Source: Candidatus Nanoarchaeia archaeon
GTDB taxonomy: Archaea > Nanobdellota > Nanobdellia > Woesearchaeales > SKIA01
Assembly (NCBI GenBank): GCA_028279685.1
Contig: JANQNG010000059.1
Span: forward strand, 124,001-188,000
DNA: 64,000 nucleotides
Reading direction: 5' to 3'
Of this stretch, positions 1-8,301 are shown one piece after another; position 1 is the first letter of the stretch; every line of letters starts with the position of its first letter. The notes below the pieces were generated by a model. It was not told the origin of the DNA, made no database searches, and saw only the letters and a list, made by a program, of their open reading frames with translations. Made by a program: the position numbers and the translations under genes.

Positions 1-1
1 T

Positions 2-178
2 CGTGATAAAGAAATACGTGAAATAAATGTAAAAGAATTATGGTACGATAATAAAACAGATCTTCTCGATGATCCAATACTTGTTGGAGGACATTATTTT
101 AATGATGTAGTTCAACATATAGCAGAACATTACAAAGAGCTAGAAGAGATTTACAAATATAAATTCAATATATGCTGA
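2..178 (+). CDS. C-terminal end of an unidentified protein (5'-truncated)
   Basis: The frame is open from the window edge to a TGA at 176-178 and gives about 58 residues. The peptide is hydrophilic and ends in a helical stretch rich in Glu, Lys and Tyr. Even codon use and the lack of internal stops suggest real coding. The start and most of the gene lie outside the window. The tail overlaps the 3' end of the convergent minus-strand gene by 14 nt. I recognise no domain. Confidence 0.6.
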   Translation, partial: RDKEIREINVKELWYDNKTDLLDDPILVGGHYFNDVVQHIAEHYKELEEIYKYKFNIC

Positions 179-728
179 ACCGCACATCCTCACACATGAT
201 AACGAACAACTGGTCAGCATTGTCTTGCTTCAATATGTCTTTGGTTTTGAAATCCTGTTCGGAAGGCAAACATTTCCTGTAAGGCTGAGAATGCAAATCT
301 ACAATCGTGCCTTCAGGACAGCGTTCAGCAACTACTCTGTGAAAGCTTTGATGTGATGTTTTGGGGATATGCAGCTTATTCACTACATATTTTCCTTTAT
401 CTTTTATCTCACCTATTAAACACGCCTTAAATTCTTGTTCAAGATTAAAATCATAGTACGCAACTAATTCTTCATATGAACCTTCTGTCATAATAACTTG
501 ATGAGTTTCATTGATAAAAATAGTATTACCTTCAATAGTTGTACTGGAAAACAAACTCATAATCACATCAGGAATGCCATAGTTCAGAAAAATGAATGAT
601 AATATAAGTAATCCAATAAGCACACCCATGATTCTTCCATTGAACTTACTTCTTTTTAATTCTTGTTCGAGATCTTCTTCAAGCCCTTCTCGCATCTCTG
701 CGTGAAGTTCATCAGTAGTTTTCTTCAT
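165..728 (-). CDS. Membrane-anchored JAB/MPN-fold protein with degenerate JAMM motif
   Basis: This 187-residue protein has an acidic N-terminal helix (1-30), one membrane segment (about 32-50) and a C-terminal domain like the JAB1/MPN metalloproteases. E107 could be the conserved glutamate. The signature H-x-H-x7-S-x2-D occurs as H146-S-Q148 ... S156-E-Q-D159, so spacing is exact but the second zinc-binding His is Gln. The family cleaves isopeptide or ubiquitin-like bonds with zinc; the substitution may have abolished or altered catalysis. It overlaps the upstream nuclease gene by 4 nt (ATGA) and is probably translated with it. The fold call rests on motif spacing only. Confidence 0.6.
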   Translation of the reverse strand: MKKTTDELHAEMREGLEEDLEQELKRSKFNGRIMGVLIGLLILSFIFLNYGIPDVIMSLFSSTTIEGNTIFINETHQVIMTEGSYEELVAYYDFNLEQEFKACLIGEIKDKGKYVVNKLHIPKTSHQSFHRVVAERCPEGTIVDLHSQPYRKCLPSEQDFKTKDILKQDNADQLFVIMCEDVRFSIY

Positions 729-1477
729 ATATCAATCTCCAAAATTACAGGTGCATGATCTGAGAGATGAGGATGTAGTACGCGAAGATTTTTGACTTTA
801 ATAGTATCTGAACAGATGAAGAGATCGAATGCTTTCTTCGGATTATATGCAGGATATGTTTTATCTGATAGTTTATTTACAATATATAGACCCGTTCTTT
901 TCACTAGAGGATCAAGCTCTTTAAATCCTTTGAAGATATTGAAGTCCCCACAAATAATCACTTTCTTTTTTTTCTCAATAAGTTTTTTAAGCTCTTCGAA
1001 ATCTTGTCTTCTTGTTTTTTTTCGTAAAGGAAAGTGAGCCATAAATAACGTTATATCTTTGTTTATCTTGATTTCGTAGAAGTGTTTTTTTCTTCCGTGT
1101 TTGAAATAATGTTCTTTGAAAGGATGTTTCTTTTTTGCAAGAAAGCCATTGCCATGTGCTCTGAAATAAGGAAGGTGCTGTAGTATTCCTTTTTTGCTGT
1201 ATTTTTTACTGAAATGATATTCTTTGCGTTTCTCATCCGCAAGTCGGTTAAGTTGATTTCCGTTTTTATGAAATGGAGATTCTTTGTCAATTTCAATAAA
1301 GCAGCAGAGATCAGGATCCTCTTGAGCGATCATCTCATGGACTTTTTGAAGAATAATATCTTCTTTTTTCCTTGGTTTCCTAAGGAATCTAAACCAATGG
1401 ATAATATAATTCCTCCATGATCCTGTATGCCCTCTACCATATTCGAGGTTATAGAGTAGTATTTTGAATGATGTCAT
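725..1477 (-). CDS. Endonuclease/exonuclease/phosphatase (EEP) family protein
   Basis: The 250-residue protein has the EEP motif order: an N-terminal YNLEYG strand, a metal-binding EID near residue 63, an HFPLR loop near 148, GDFNI near 177 and a C-terminal SDHAP near 240. These supply the acidic and His residues of Mg2+-dependent phosphodiesterases such as exonuclease III and DNase I. The substrate cannot be read from the sequence. The protein is very Lys/Arg-rich, which fits nucleic-acid binding. No signal peptide is visible. It is the first gene of a two-gene unit with the JAMM-like gene, overlapping it by 4 nt; a TATA-like stretch lies just upstream. Confidence 0.8.
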   Translation of the reverse strand: MTSFKILLYNLEYGRGHTGSWRNYIIHWFRFLRKPRKKEDIILQKVHEMIAQEDPDLCCFIEIDKESPFHKNGNQLNRLADEKRKEYHFSKKYSKKGILQHLPYFRAHGNGFLAKKKHPFKEHYFKHGRKKHFYEIKINKDITLFMAHFPLRKKTRRQDFEELKKLIEKKKKVIICGDFNIFKGFKELDPLVKRTGLYIVNKLSDKTYPAYNPKKAFDLFICSDTIKVKNLRVLHPHLSDHAPVILEIDI

Positions 1478-1499
1478 TTTGAAAGTGATATATGAAATG

Positions 1500-1528
1500 G
1501 ATGAGGCTGTTTGGAGTCAAACCAGCGA
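1500..1528 (-). repeat. Decayed copy of the tRNA-Val 3' end
   Basis: The first ten bases, GATGAGGCTG on the plus strand, match the end of the tRNA-Val gene at 1592-1601 exactly. The following T-arm region is similar with several substitutions. There is no matching 5' half, so it is a tail fragment and not a second tRNA. It lies about 90 bp beyond the 3' end of the intact tRNA in the same orientation. Confidence 0.55.
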
Positions 1529-1586
1529 TAAACTGCGCGCAGTTTATAATCATGCATGCGTTTCGCACTTCGTGCTCAAGCGCATG
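1528..1586. repeat. Perfect 20-bp palindrome and a nested hairpin beside tRNA-Val
   Basis: ATAAACTGCGCGCAGTTTAT at 1528-1547 is a perfect palindrome. Directly after it, CATGCG (1555-1560) pairs with CGCATG (1581-1586) around an inner hairpin GCAC-TTC-GTGC (1565-1575). The two structures fill the space between the decayed tRNA tail and the intact tRNA-Val. They could form in the tRNA read-through transcript as terminator or processing structures, or be protein-binding sites; the sequence does not decide. Confidence 0.55.
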
Positions 1587-1593
1587 GATGTGA

Positions 1594-1695
1594 TGAGGCT
1601 GGCCGGAGTCGAACCGGCGACCTTCGGTGAGTGAGACCAACGTCATCTATGGATCTAGCCGTTATTGGCTTGATAAGCCACTAGACCACAGCCTC
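1594..1695 (-). tRNA. tRNA-Val(CAC) with a probable D-loop intron
   Basis: The acceptor arm GAGGCTG/CAGCCTC is perfect, with discriminator A. The T arm is GCCGG-TTCGACT-CCGGC. The anticodon arm TTGGT-CTCACTC-ACCGA places CAC at 34-36, reading GUG Val codons; U at position 37 is unusual. The locus is 102 nt, about 28 too long. Removing roughly 1645-1672 restores a D arm that starts GTCTAGTGG and closes with GAC, as in other archaeal tRNA-Val. The extra bases contain CTAG complementary to the CTAG of the D arm. Exact splice sites are not resolved. A TATA box at about 1718-1730 on this strand supports expression. Confidence 0.7.
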
Positions 1696-1790
1696 TTGTG
1701 TTATCATGATTTAATAAGGTATTTATATATATTATGGCACAGGACATCTTCTCAACATACTTTTATAAATCGCTTCTGATTGGCAATAAC

Positions 1791-3386
1791 ATGGCCAAAA
1801 GCACAAAGATAGCCTCTTTATATAATAATGTTGTTGTGGATATAGCCATGGATACGATGGGTATGAGGAAACAAGCTTTAGTGTTTGTCAACACGAAGAA
1901 ATCCGCTGAGGTTGAAGCAGAGCGTATTGCCAAAAAGAGAAAACTGGAAAAGAATTCCACAGAAGAATACCAATTAAAGATCTTATCAGAAGAGATACTC
2001 AAAGTATTATCTTCCCCTACAAAGCAGTGCAAACGCTTAGCAGCATGTGTTGCAAAAGGAACAGCATTTCATCATGCAGGATTAGCAGCTAAGCAAAGAG
2101 AGTTAGTAGAGGGGAATTTCAAGAAAGGAGTAATTAGAATTATTTGCGCCACGCCAACTTTGGCCGCGGGCATAAATTTACCAGCGTTCCGTGTTGTTAT
2201 AAGAGATCTTTCAAGATTTGAGCCTCGGAGAGGAATGGCAAGAATTCCTGTGCTGGAATATCATCAGATGGCTGGTCGTGCAGGTCGTCCAGATTTTAAT
2301 GATGAATATGGTGAAGCAATCTGTATTGCACAAACTGAATCACAAAAAGAAGGCATTATTAAGAAATACATCCATGGAGAACCTGAAGAAATCTATTCGA
2401 AGCTAGCAGTTGAGCCTGTTCTCAGAACATACTTACTTTCGCTTATTGCATCGAATTTCGTTAACACCATAGAGGAAATCATGGATTTTTTTGGACGAAC
2501 ATTTTATGCACATACTTTTGGAAACACAGGAGAGCTTGAAAGCATAATCAGAAGAATGCTGAATCTTCTTGCTTCCTGGGATTTTATAGGATTAGGTAAT
2601 ATTGAGAATGATTTTACCAGTGCTGATGAACTAGAGAATGACAGCAGCATGATTAAAGCAACTCCTCTCGGGAAAAGAGTAGCTCAATTATATCTTGATC
2701 CATTAACGGCGCATGAACTCATTAAAGGAATTGAAAGAAGCAAAGAATTAATTATTATGCCCTTTACGCTTCTCCATCTTGTGTGCTCTGCATTAGAGAT
2801 GCGTCCTTTGCTCAGAGCAAAAACTGCGGAGTACGAAACAATCCAAGAAAAAATAAATCTCTACAATGAGCGAATGCTGCAAAAAGAACCTCCTTTGTAT
2901 GAATCTGAGTATGAAGATTTTCTCAATGCAATCAAGACAACAATGCTGTTGGATGAATGGATTGATGAGCGCAATGAAGATTATTTATTAGAAACATACT
3001 CTGCTACTCCTGGAGAATTGAAATACAAAATTGATATTGCTGACTGGTTACTATACTCTTGTGTTGAGTTAGCAAAACTACTCCCTCATGTAAAATTTGT
3101 TGCGGAATGTAATAAATTAAGATCACGATTGAAATACGGTGCACGTGAAGAACTCTTGCCATTATTGAAACTAAAGAATATTGGAAGAATCAGAGCAAGA
3201 AAATTATTTGCTAATAGGATAAAAGATGTCGGAGATGTCAGAAAAGCTGATTTTATTGTGCTGACACAATTGATTGGCAGAGCTACTGCGATTGATATCA
3301 AGAAGCAAGTCGGAGAAGATATTTCCAAACTCAAGGTTAAGAAGAATAAACGAAAAGGCCAGATTAGTTTAAATGATTATAAGTAG
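1791..3386 (+). CDS. hel308: Hel308-type helicase, C-terminal half only
   Basis: Hel308 is a 3'-5' superfamily 2 DNA helicase of stalled-fork repair, usually about 700 residues. Only the second RecA domain onward is here: FHHAGL, the ATPTLAAGINLP segment and motif VI QMAGRAGRP, then winged-helix and ratchet domains and a C-terminal helix-hairpin-helix. The first RecA domain with Walker A and DExH is absent and is not in the upstream DNA. ATG 1791 is preferred over 1734 because a TATA box at 1761-1770 sits about 25 nt before it; the TATA further upstream serves the divergent tRNA. The C-terminus Q-I-S-L-N-D-Y-K resembles a PCNA-binding box. It is either half of a split enzyme or a truncated gene. 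Confidence 0.8.
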   Translation: MAKSTKIASLYNNVVVDIAMDTMGMRKQALVFVNTKKSAEVEAERIAKKRKLEKNSTEEYQLKILSEEILKVLSSPTKQCKRLAACVAKGTAFHHAGLAAKQRELVEGNFKKGVIRIICATPTLAAGINLPAFRVVIRDLSRFEPRRGMARIPVLEYHQMAGRAGRPDFNDEYGEAICIAQTESQKEGIIKKYIHGEPEEIYSKLAVEPVLRTYLLSLIASNFVNTIEEIMDFFGRTFYAHTFGNTGELESIIRRMLNLLASWDFIGLGNIENDFTSADELENDSSMIKATPLGKRVAQLYLDPLTAHELIKGIERSKELIIMPFTLLHLVCSALEMRPLLRAKTAEYETIQEKINLYNERMLQKEPPLYESEYEDFLNAIKTTMLLDEWIDERNEDYLLETYSATPGELKYKIDIADWLLYSCVELAKLLPHVKFVAECNKLRSRLKYGAREELLPLLKLKNIGRIRARKLFANRIKDVGDVRKADFIVLTQLIGRATAIDIKKQVGEDISKLKVKKNKRKGQISLNDYK

Positions 3387-3416
3387 ATTTATATAATAAT
3401 AGGAGTTATATATCTT

Positions 3417-3581
3417 ATGGCAAAGTGCAGCATTTGCGGAACAAAGATACAAGAGACCTTCATGAAGAAAATGATAGGTACTGTGGTGAAGGATGAGAAA
3501 GGAAAGAAACACATAGTATGCAATGCTTGCCAGCAGAAATTCTCAAATGATAAAGCAGAAATGCTAAAAGCAAAGAAATAA
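3417..3581 (+). CDS. Small zinc-ribbon protein
   Basis: This 54-residue Lys-rich protein has two knuckles, CSIC near the N-terminus and CNAC in the second half, about 30 residues apart. That is the layout of a single treble-clef or zinc-ribbon fold. A TATA-like sequence at 3388-3397 lies about 25 nt before ATG 3417, so the mRNA is probably leaderless. It sits between the helicase and tRNA-Thr and has its own promoter. Nucleic-acid binding is likely from composition; the function is unknown. Confidence 0.7.
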   Translation: MAKCSICGTKIQETFMKKMIGTVVKDEKGKKHIVCNACQQKFSNDKAEMLKAKK

Positions 3582-3625
3582 GACTGCAAAACCTTTAAAA
3601 ACGTCTTCTATGTCCAGTTTTTATC

Positions 3626-3700
3626 GCTTCCGTAGCTCAGTCCGGCTAGAGCGGCTGCCTCGTAAGCAGCAGGTCGAGGGTTCAAATCCCTCCGGGAGCT
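3626..3700 (+). tRNA. tRNA-Thr(CGT)
   Basis: The 75-nt cloverleaf is complete. The acceptor GCTTCCG pairs with CGGGAGC through one T-G wobble, with discriminator T. The anticodon arm GCTGC-CTCGTAA-GCAGC gives anticodon CGT for ACG codons, and the T arm GAGGG-TTCAAAT-CCCTC is standard. CCA is not encoded and there is no intron. A TATA-like element at about 3591-3603 is correctly placed upstream. Confidence 0.95.
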
Positions 3701-3704
3701 TTCT

Positions 3705-4757
3705 TCACTTCTTCAATGGCTTTATCCCTTCAGGAAAATAGGTGTATTTATACTCTTGGTAGGCAATTAAAGTATCATAGCTCCTGATAATATCAGGAAA
3801 TTGTTTTCTAATTTCTATAATAGTGTCATGAAATTCTTCTTGGTTCTTAGTGAGCAAATATAATAACACATTCCACTTACCTAAGGTGTTAGTCGCCCAG
3901 AGTACGTTTGGCTGCTGCCGTATGAATTCGCAGAATATTTTCTCATTTTCTTCGCTAATATTTTGCAACTTGAACAATACTGCATGGATTGAATATCCTA
4001 ATGCATGATAGTTAATCACAGGCCTAAATTCGATGATTACATTTTGCCTAATCATTTTTTTAATTCTATAGGCGACAGCATCGGGAGAAAGTTTTGTTTT
4101 TTTAGAGATTTCAGCTAATGTTGCGCGCGCATTGTTTGCAAGTTCTCTTAATACTTTGAAATCAGTTTCATCCACGTCAAGATCATCGTCTTTTTTCTTC
4201 ATGAAATCCTTAAAGAAACTTGAATCATTTCTTCCAGTTTCTTCTTTAATGGAAACATTATCAATAAAAGCCTCTGTCAAGGTAGCGCTTTTTATTGTTT
4301 TAAGTAAGATGATCATTTCACAATTCTGTAGCACTTTTGTTTTATTGATGATGCGTTTCATGATGTTATCAAACTGATCGACATTTTTCGCCATGATTGC
4401 TATTTCATAATCTAGTCTTCCGCTAAATTTGAGAATAGCATTGATGTTTTCTTCTAGCTTCATGAAATCGATCAACTGTTTTTCATCTTCCAAAGAACTA
4501 TGAAAATCCAGAAATAAGTGATATGATTGATAACCTAGTTTTTTAGCGTTAACTAATGTCCTATATCCTTGGATAAGCCCATTCTTTTCATATTGTTGAA
4601 TTCTATATTTAATAGCATCCCTGGTTAATCCTACATGATCTGCTATTTTTGCGTAGCTGAAACGAGCATTCCTAGTAAGCATATATAATATACGCTTATC
4701 TTTCATATCGAGCTTCAATTGAGGAATTTCCTGATTTTCACCTGTTAAAACCTTCAT
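3705..4757 (-). CDS. Lrp/AsnC-family regulator with duplicated HTH-RAM units
   Basis: The 350-residue protein has two Lrp-like halves. Residues about 15-65 form a first winged helix and about 75-150 a RAM-like ligand domain. Residues about 197-250 form a second helix-turn-helix, followed by a second RAM-like segment. Typical Lrp proteins are about 150 residues with one copy of each, so this is a tandem fusion that may carry two half-sites in one chain. It is divergent from the metallo-beta-lactamase gene across about 120 bp, so it may control that gene and itself; no palindrome stands out between them. It ends just after tRNA-Thr. The effector is unknown. Confidence 0.85.
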   Translation of the reverse strand: MKVLTGENQEIPQLKLDMKDKRILYMLTRNARFSYAKIADHVGLTRDAIKYRIQQYEKNGLIQGYRTLVNAKKLGYQSYHLFLDFHSSLEDEKQLIDFMKLEENINAILKFSGRLDYEIAIMAKNVDQFDNIMKRIINKTKVLQNCEMIILLKTIKSATLTEAFIDNVSIKEETGRNDSSFFKDFMKKKDDDLDVDETDFKVLRELANNARATLAEISKKTKLSPDAVAYRIKKMIRQNVIIEFRPVINYHALGYSIHAVLFKLQNISEENEKIFCEFIRQQPNVLWATNTLGKWNVLLYLLTKNQEEFHDTIIEIRKQFPDIIRSYDTLIAYQEYKYTYFPEGIKPLKK

Positions 4758-4880
4758 TCTTTATTGAAATACTAAACTAATTTATATATTTTTCGGAAAA
4801 CAATGAAATATGGCTAAAAAGTTTTTTATATTCCTTTCACTATAACAACATTGTGCTGAAAAAGCATGGAGGCAAAAATA

Positions 4881-5891
4881 ATGACAACCGTCACATTGAA
4901 TGGAACAAGAGGTTCCGGACCTGCACCAATGACGGGACAGCAACAAGAAACATTAGACAACAAGATACAGAAAGCTGCTGAGCAAATAGCGGCTGAAGGA
5001 AAAGCTGGTTTTTATCATCATCTGGAAGCGTATGCCATGGCTGATGTGATTAATCTTATAGATAGAAAAGAAACTGAAGAGCTCTATCAACAGCTGAAAG
5101 CAAATATTCCAGTTTATGGAGGAAATACAACATCATATACCATCAAAACAGATAACGTCACACTCGTCGTTGATGCAGGGACGGGATTACGTTCTGAAGG
5201 TGCTCCGGCATCTTCAGAGCCTATCCATATTGCACTGACGCACACTCACAGAGATCATTTAGATGGCTTTGACATCTGGGGCCCTATCTATTTTGCACCT
5301 ATTACTATATATGGCAGGCGAAATAATGGCAAGTACCTTGAGGAAACACTGCATGATTTATTTTCGGATGATAAATGGCCTGTTGATCCATTCACGGTCA
5401 ATCCAAATACAAAGATTAAAGAAATTGATGATGAAGGAATTATTGAAATAGGTGATTTGAAAGTTGAATACAAACACAGCGATAAATCATTCCATCCATT
5501 ACATGGCATAACAAGCTATAAAATTACCACTCCAGAAAATGCAAAGATAGTGATCATGACTGATATAGAACTCAATGGCAAATCTGATAAAGAACTTGCA
5601 TCACTTGAAGCATTTGCACACGATGCAGATATGTTATTAATTGATGCACAATATACTCCTGAAGAATATGCTATGAAAAAAGGTCAGGGTCATACAACAT
5701 ATGATGTTGCTGTTGAGTTTGCAAGAAAAGCAGGAGTAAAAAATACAATATTGACGCATCATGATCCAACACATGATGATTTTGATATTTGGAAGAAAGA
5801 ACAACTAGCTAATCAATATCTTGAAAAGATTGGTAGACCAGAAGATATGACTATGGCTTGTGCATATGATGGTATGAGGGTTGATCTGTAA
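4881..5891 (+). CDS. Metallo-beta-lactamase-fold hydrolase
   Basis: About 336 residues with the zinc motif HTHRDHLDG (H-x-H-x-D-H), an upstream VVDAGTG strand, a later MTDIE metal-bridging Asp and a C-terminal THHDPTHDD His segment. The order resembles beta-lactamase-like phosphodiesterases of the PhnP/RNase Z clan, but substrate specificity cannot be assigned. ATG 4881 is chosen because GGAGG (4868-4872) lies 8 nt before it; an in-frame ATG at 4866 would put that ribosome site inside the gene. The first 80 residues, before the fold, are an Ala/Gln-rich helical extension. It is a single gene divergent from the Lrp regulator. Confidence 0.8.
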   Translation: MTTVTLNGTRGSGPAPMTGQQQETLDNKIQKAAEQIAAEGKAGFYHHLEAYAMADVINLIDRKETEELYQQLKANIPVYGGNTTSYTIKTDNVTLVVDAGTGLRSEGAPASSEPIHIALTHTHRDHLDGFDIWGPIYFAPITIYGRRNNGKYLEETLHDLFSDDKWPVDPFTVNPNTKIKEIDDEGIIEIGDLKVEYKHSDKSFHPLHGITSYKITTPENAKIVIMTDIELNGKSDKELASLEAFAHDADMLLIDAQYTPEEYAMKKGQGHTTYDVAVEFARKAGVKNTILTHHDPTHDDFDIWKKEQLANQYLEKIGRPEDMTMACAYDGMRVDL

Positions 5892-5962
5892 GAAAACAAA
5901 AATACCGAAGAGAAACTCTGTGATAATATAGTTTTAGCCAAGATTATTTGATTTTTTTTCTC

Positions 5963-5992
5963 TGATAAAAAAACAGATTTATGTTTTTATCG
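5963..5992 (+). terminator. AT-rich hairpin after the MBL-fold gene
   Basis: TGATAAAAA pairs with TTTTTATCG around a 12-nt loop and follows a run of eight T. It lies between the hydrolase stop and the topA promoter, where an end of transcription is expected. Such hairpins occur by chance in AT-rich DNA, so the call is weak. Confidence 0.3.
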
Positions 5993-6066
5993 GAAAAAAA
6001 TAAAATCGTGTATTTCCCGATTTTTCTTCAATTAACTTTTTAAACCGTCGTTCATTTTGATAGTTG

Positions 6067-8301
6067 ATGGGTTATGCTTTAATCATTACTGAAAAGCCAT
6101 CGCAAGCATTGAAAATAGCGACGGCATTAGCAGACAAATCTCCAAAAAAAGTGAATGAGAAAGGAGGAGTATATTACTTTGACCTTACACATAACGGGAA
6201 AAGAGTGATTGTTTCCTGTGCTGCGGGACATCTTTTCAGTGTTGCTGAGAAAGAAAAATCATTCAAATATCCTAGTTATGATATAGATTGGGTGCCTTCT
6301 TATAGAGATAATAAAGGTGCAGCATTCACAAAAAAATATGCTGATACTATTAAGAAATTAGCAAAAGACGCTTCTGAATTTGTTGTTGCTTGTGACTTTG
6401 ATATAGAAGGAGAAGTCATTGGATTGAATATTTTGAGGTTTCTTTGCAATCAAAAAGACGCTAATAGGATGAAATTCTCAACATTGACAAAGAATGAATT
6501 GATCAAGGCGTTTGATACAAAACAAGATCATCTTGAATGGGGACAGGCAAAAGCAGGAGAAACAAGACATTTTCTTGATTGGCTTTATGGTATTAACTTA
6601 TCAAGAGCAATGATGCTTGCTGTAAAGAAAGCAGGATCATTTAAAGTATTGAGTATAGGGAGGGTGCAGAGTCCCGCATTGAAGATCATTGTCGACAAAG
6701 AGAAGGAGATCAGAGCATTTGTTCCAGTGCCATATTGGCAATTACAATTATTATCGGATAAAAATTCAATTATGATAGAGTCTTGGCATAAGGATGACAA
6801 GATCTTTGAAAAAGAAAAAGCAGAGGAAATTAACAATAAATGCAAAGGAAGAGATGGTGACGTTGTTGAAATAAAAACATCTGAATCTAAACAACAGCCA
6901 CCAACACCTTTTGACTTAGGTTCTTTACAAACAGAAGCGCATAAATTATTTGGTTACAAGCCAAAAAGAACATTAGAAATAGCACAAGCTTTGTATTTAG
7001 ATGGCGTCGCTTCATATCCTAGAACATCATCTCAGAAATTGCCAACAGAGTTAGGACTAAAGAATATTCTTGAAAAACTAAAAAAAATGAAGAAATATGA
7101 AGCATTAGCTGGAAAAGTTTTATCATTTAAGAAATTAAAACCTCATGAAGGTAAAAAAACAGATCCTGCACACCCTGCAATCCACCCAACAGGAGAATCC
7201 CCTGGTAATCCTCTCAATGATCAGGAAATAAAAATCTATGATTTAATTGTTAAAAGATTCTTAGCTACTTTTGGAGAACCTGCAAAAAGAGAAACAATGA
7301 CAGCAACTATTGAAATAGAGAAAGAACCTTTTATTGCTAAAGGTACAAGAACAATATTCAAAGGATGGCATGAATTATATGATCCTTATGTCAGATTAAA
7401 GGAAGTTGAGCTTCCTGAATTAAAGAAAGGAGAAACATTGAAAACAAAGGAATTAAATCTGTTGGAAAAAGAAACACAACCTCCAAAAAGATATACACAA
7501 TCTTCAATTGTTAATGAACTTGAGAAAAGAGGTCTTGGTACAAAAGCAACACGAGCAGATATTGTTGATAATCTTTTCAAAAGAGGTTATGTTATAGGTG
7601 AAAACAACATTGAAGCGACTGAATTAGGAATAAAAACTATAGATGTAATTGAAAATCATGTTAAAGACATTGTTGATGAGGAATTGACAAGACAGTTCGA
7701 AGAAGAGATGGAAAAGATCCGCGAAGAAAACAAGACTCCTGAACAGATTCTTGAGAAGGCAAAATCAACATTGACGAAAATATTAGAAACCTTCAAGAAA
7801 GATGAGCAAGCTATTGGAGAAAAATTGCTGCAATCATATAGAGAATCTTTGGAAGCAGAGAATACTCTTGGCAAATGTCCGAAATGTGATGGTAATCTGA
7901 TGATTAAACGAAGCAAGTTTGGCAGATTTATTGGGTGTAATAAATATCCTGATTGTAAATATACATTGAAAATTCCCCAAGGGGGCAGAATCAAATGTAC
8001 TGAAGATCTCTGTGAGGAATGTAAGATGCCTATTATTATAATAGGGAGTGGCAAAAGACAGCAGAAAGTATGTGTAAATCCTGATTGTTCTACAAAAAGG
8101 ATCGGTGAAAATGCTGCTGAACAAGAGAAGATAGAAAAAGAGGCTGCTGGCAGGAAATGTCCTAAATGTGGGAAGGATCTTGTGATTAGAAAATCAGTCT
8201 ATGGTGAATTCTTAGGATGTTCAGGGTTTCCGAAATGCAAGCATACTGAAGCATTAAATGGAAATAATGGAAAGAATAATAATACGAAAAAAGAATCATA
8301 A
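6067..8301 (+). CDS. topA: DNA topoisomerase I (type IA)
   Basis: The 744-residue enzyme relaxes negatively supercoiled DNA through a transient 5'-phosphotyrosine. The TOPRIM domain starts at residue 1 (ITEKPSQA) and includes the DFDIEGE acidic motif. The catalytic tyrosine is Y317 in SYPRTS. Residues about 603 to the end hold three zinc-ribbon units: CPKC...CNKYPDC, CEEC...CVNPDC and CPKC...CSGFPKC. This is a full-length topoisomerase I, not reverse gyrase, as no helicase domain is attached. ATG 6067 follows an in-frame TTG; a TTTTTAAA box sits about 28 nt upstream. The gene overlaps the convergent downstream gene by 6 nt. Confidence 0.95.
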   Translation: MGYALIITEKPSQALKIATALADKSPKKVNEKGGVYYFDLTHNGKRVIVSCAAGHLFSVAEKEKSFKYPSYDIDWVPSYRDNKGAAFTKKYADTIKKLAKDASEFVVACDFDIEGEVIGLNILRFLCNQKDANRMKFSTLTKNELIKAFDTKQDHLEWGQAKAGETRHFLDWLYGINLSRAMMLAVKKAGSFKVLSIGRVQSPALKIIVDKEKEIRAFVPVPYWQLQLLSDKNSIMIESWHKDDKIFEKEKAEEINNKCKGRDGDVVEIKTSESKQQPPTPFDLGSLQTEAHKLFGYKPKRTLEIAQALYLDGVASYPRTSSQKLPTELGLKNILEKLKKMKKYEALAGKVLSFKKLKPHEGKKTDPAHPAIHPTGESPGNPLNDQEIKIYDLIVKRFLATFGEPAKRETMTATIEIEKEPFIAKGTRTIFKGWHELYDPYVRLKEVELPELKKGETLKTKELNLLEKETQPPKRYTQSSIVNELEKRGLGTKATRADIVDNLFKRGYVIGENNIEATELGIKTIDVIENHVKDIVDEELTRQFEEEMEKIREENKTPEQILEKAKSTLTKILETFKKDEQAIGEKLLQSYRESLEAENTLGKCPKCDGNLMIKRSKFGRFIGCNKYPDCKYTLKIPQGGRIKCTEDLCEECKMPIIIIGSGKRQQKVCVNPDCSTKRIGENAAEQEKIEKEAAGRKCPKCGKDLVIRKSVYGEFLGCSGFPKCKHTEALNGNNGKNNNTKKES

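Noticed and set aside
792-1420. Plus-strand open frames of 68-81 codons opposite the EEP nuclease gene
   Set aside because: They are mirror frames of a well-supported gene, Phe-rich, with no start signals.
1734-1790. Longer N-terminus of the Hel308 fragment from ATG 1734
   Set aside because: ATG 1734 is too close to the upstream TATA box, which is placed for the divergent tRNA-Val, while ATG 1791 has its own TATA at the usual distance.
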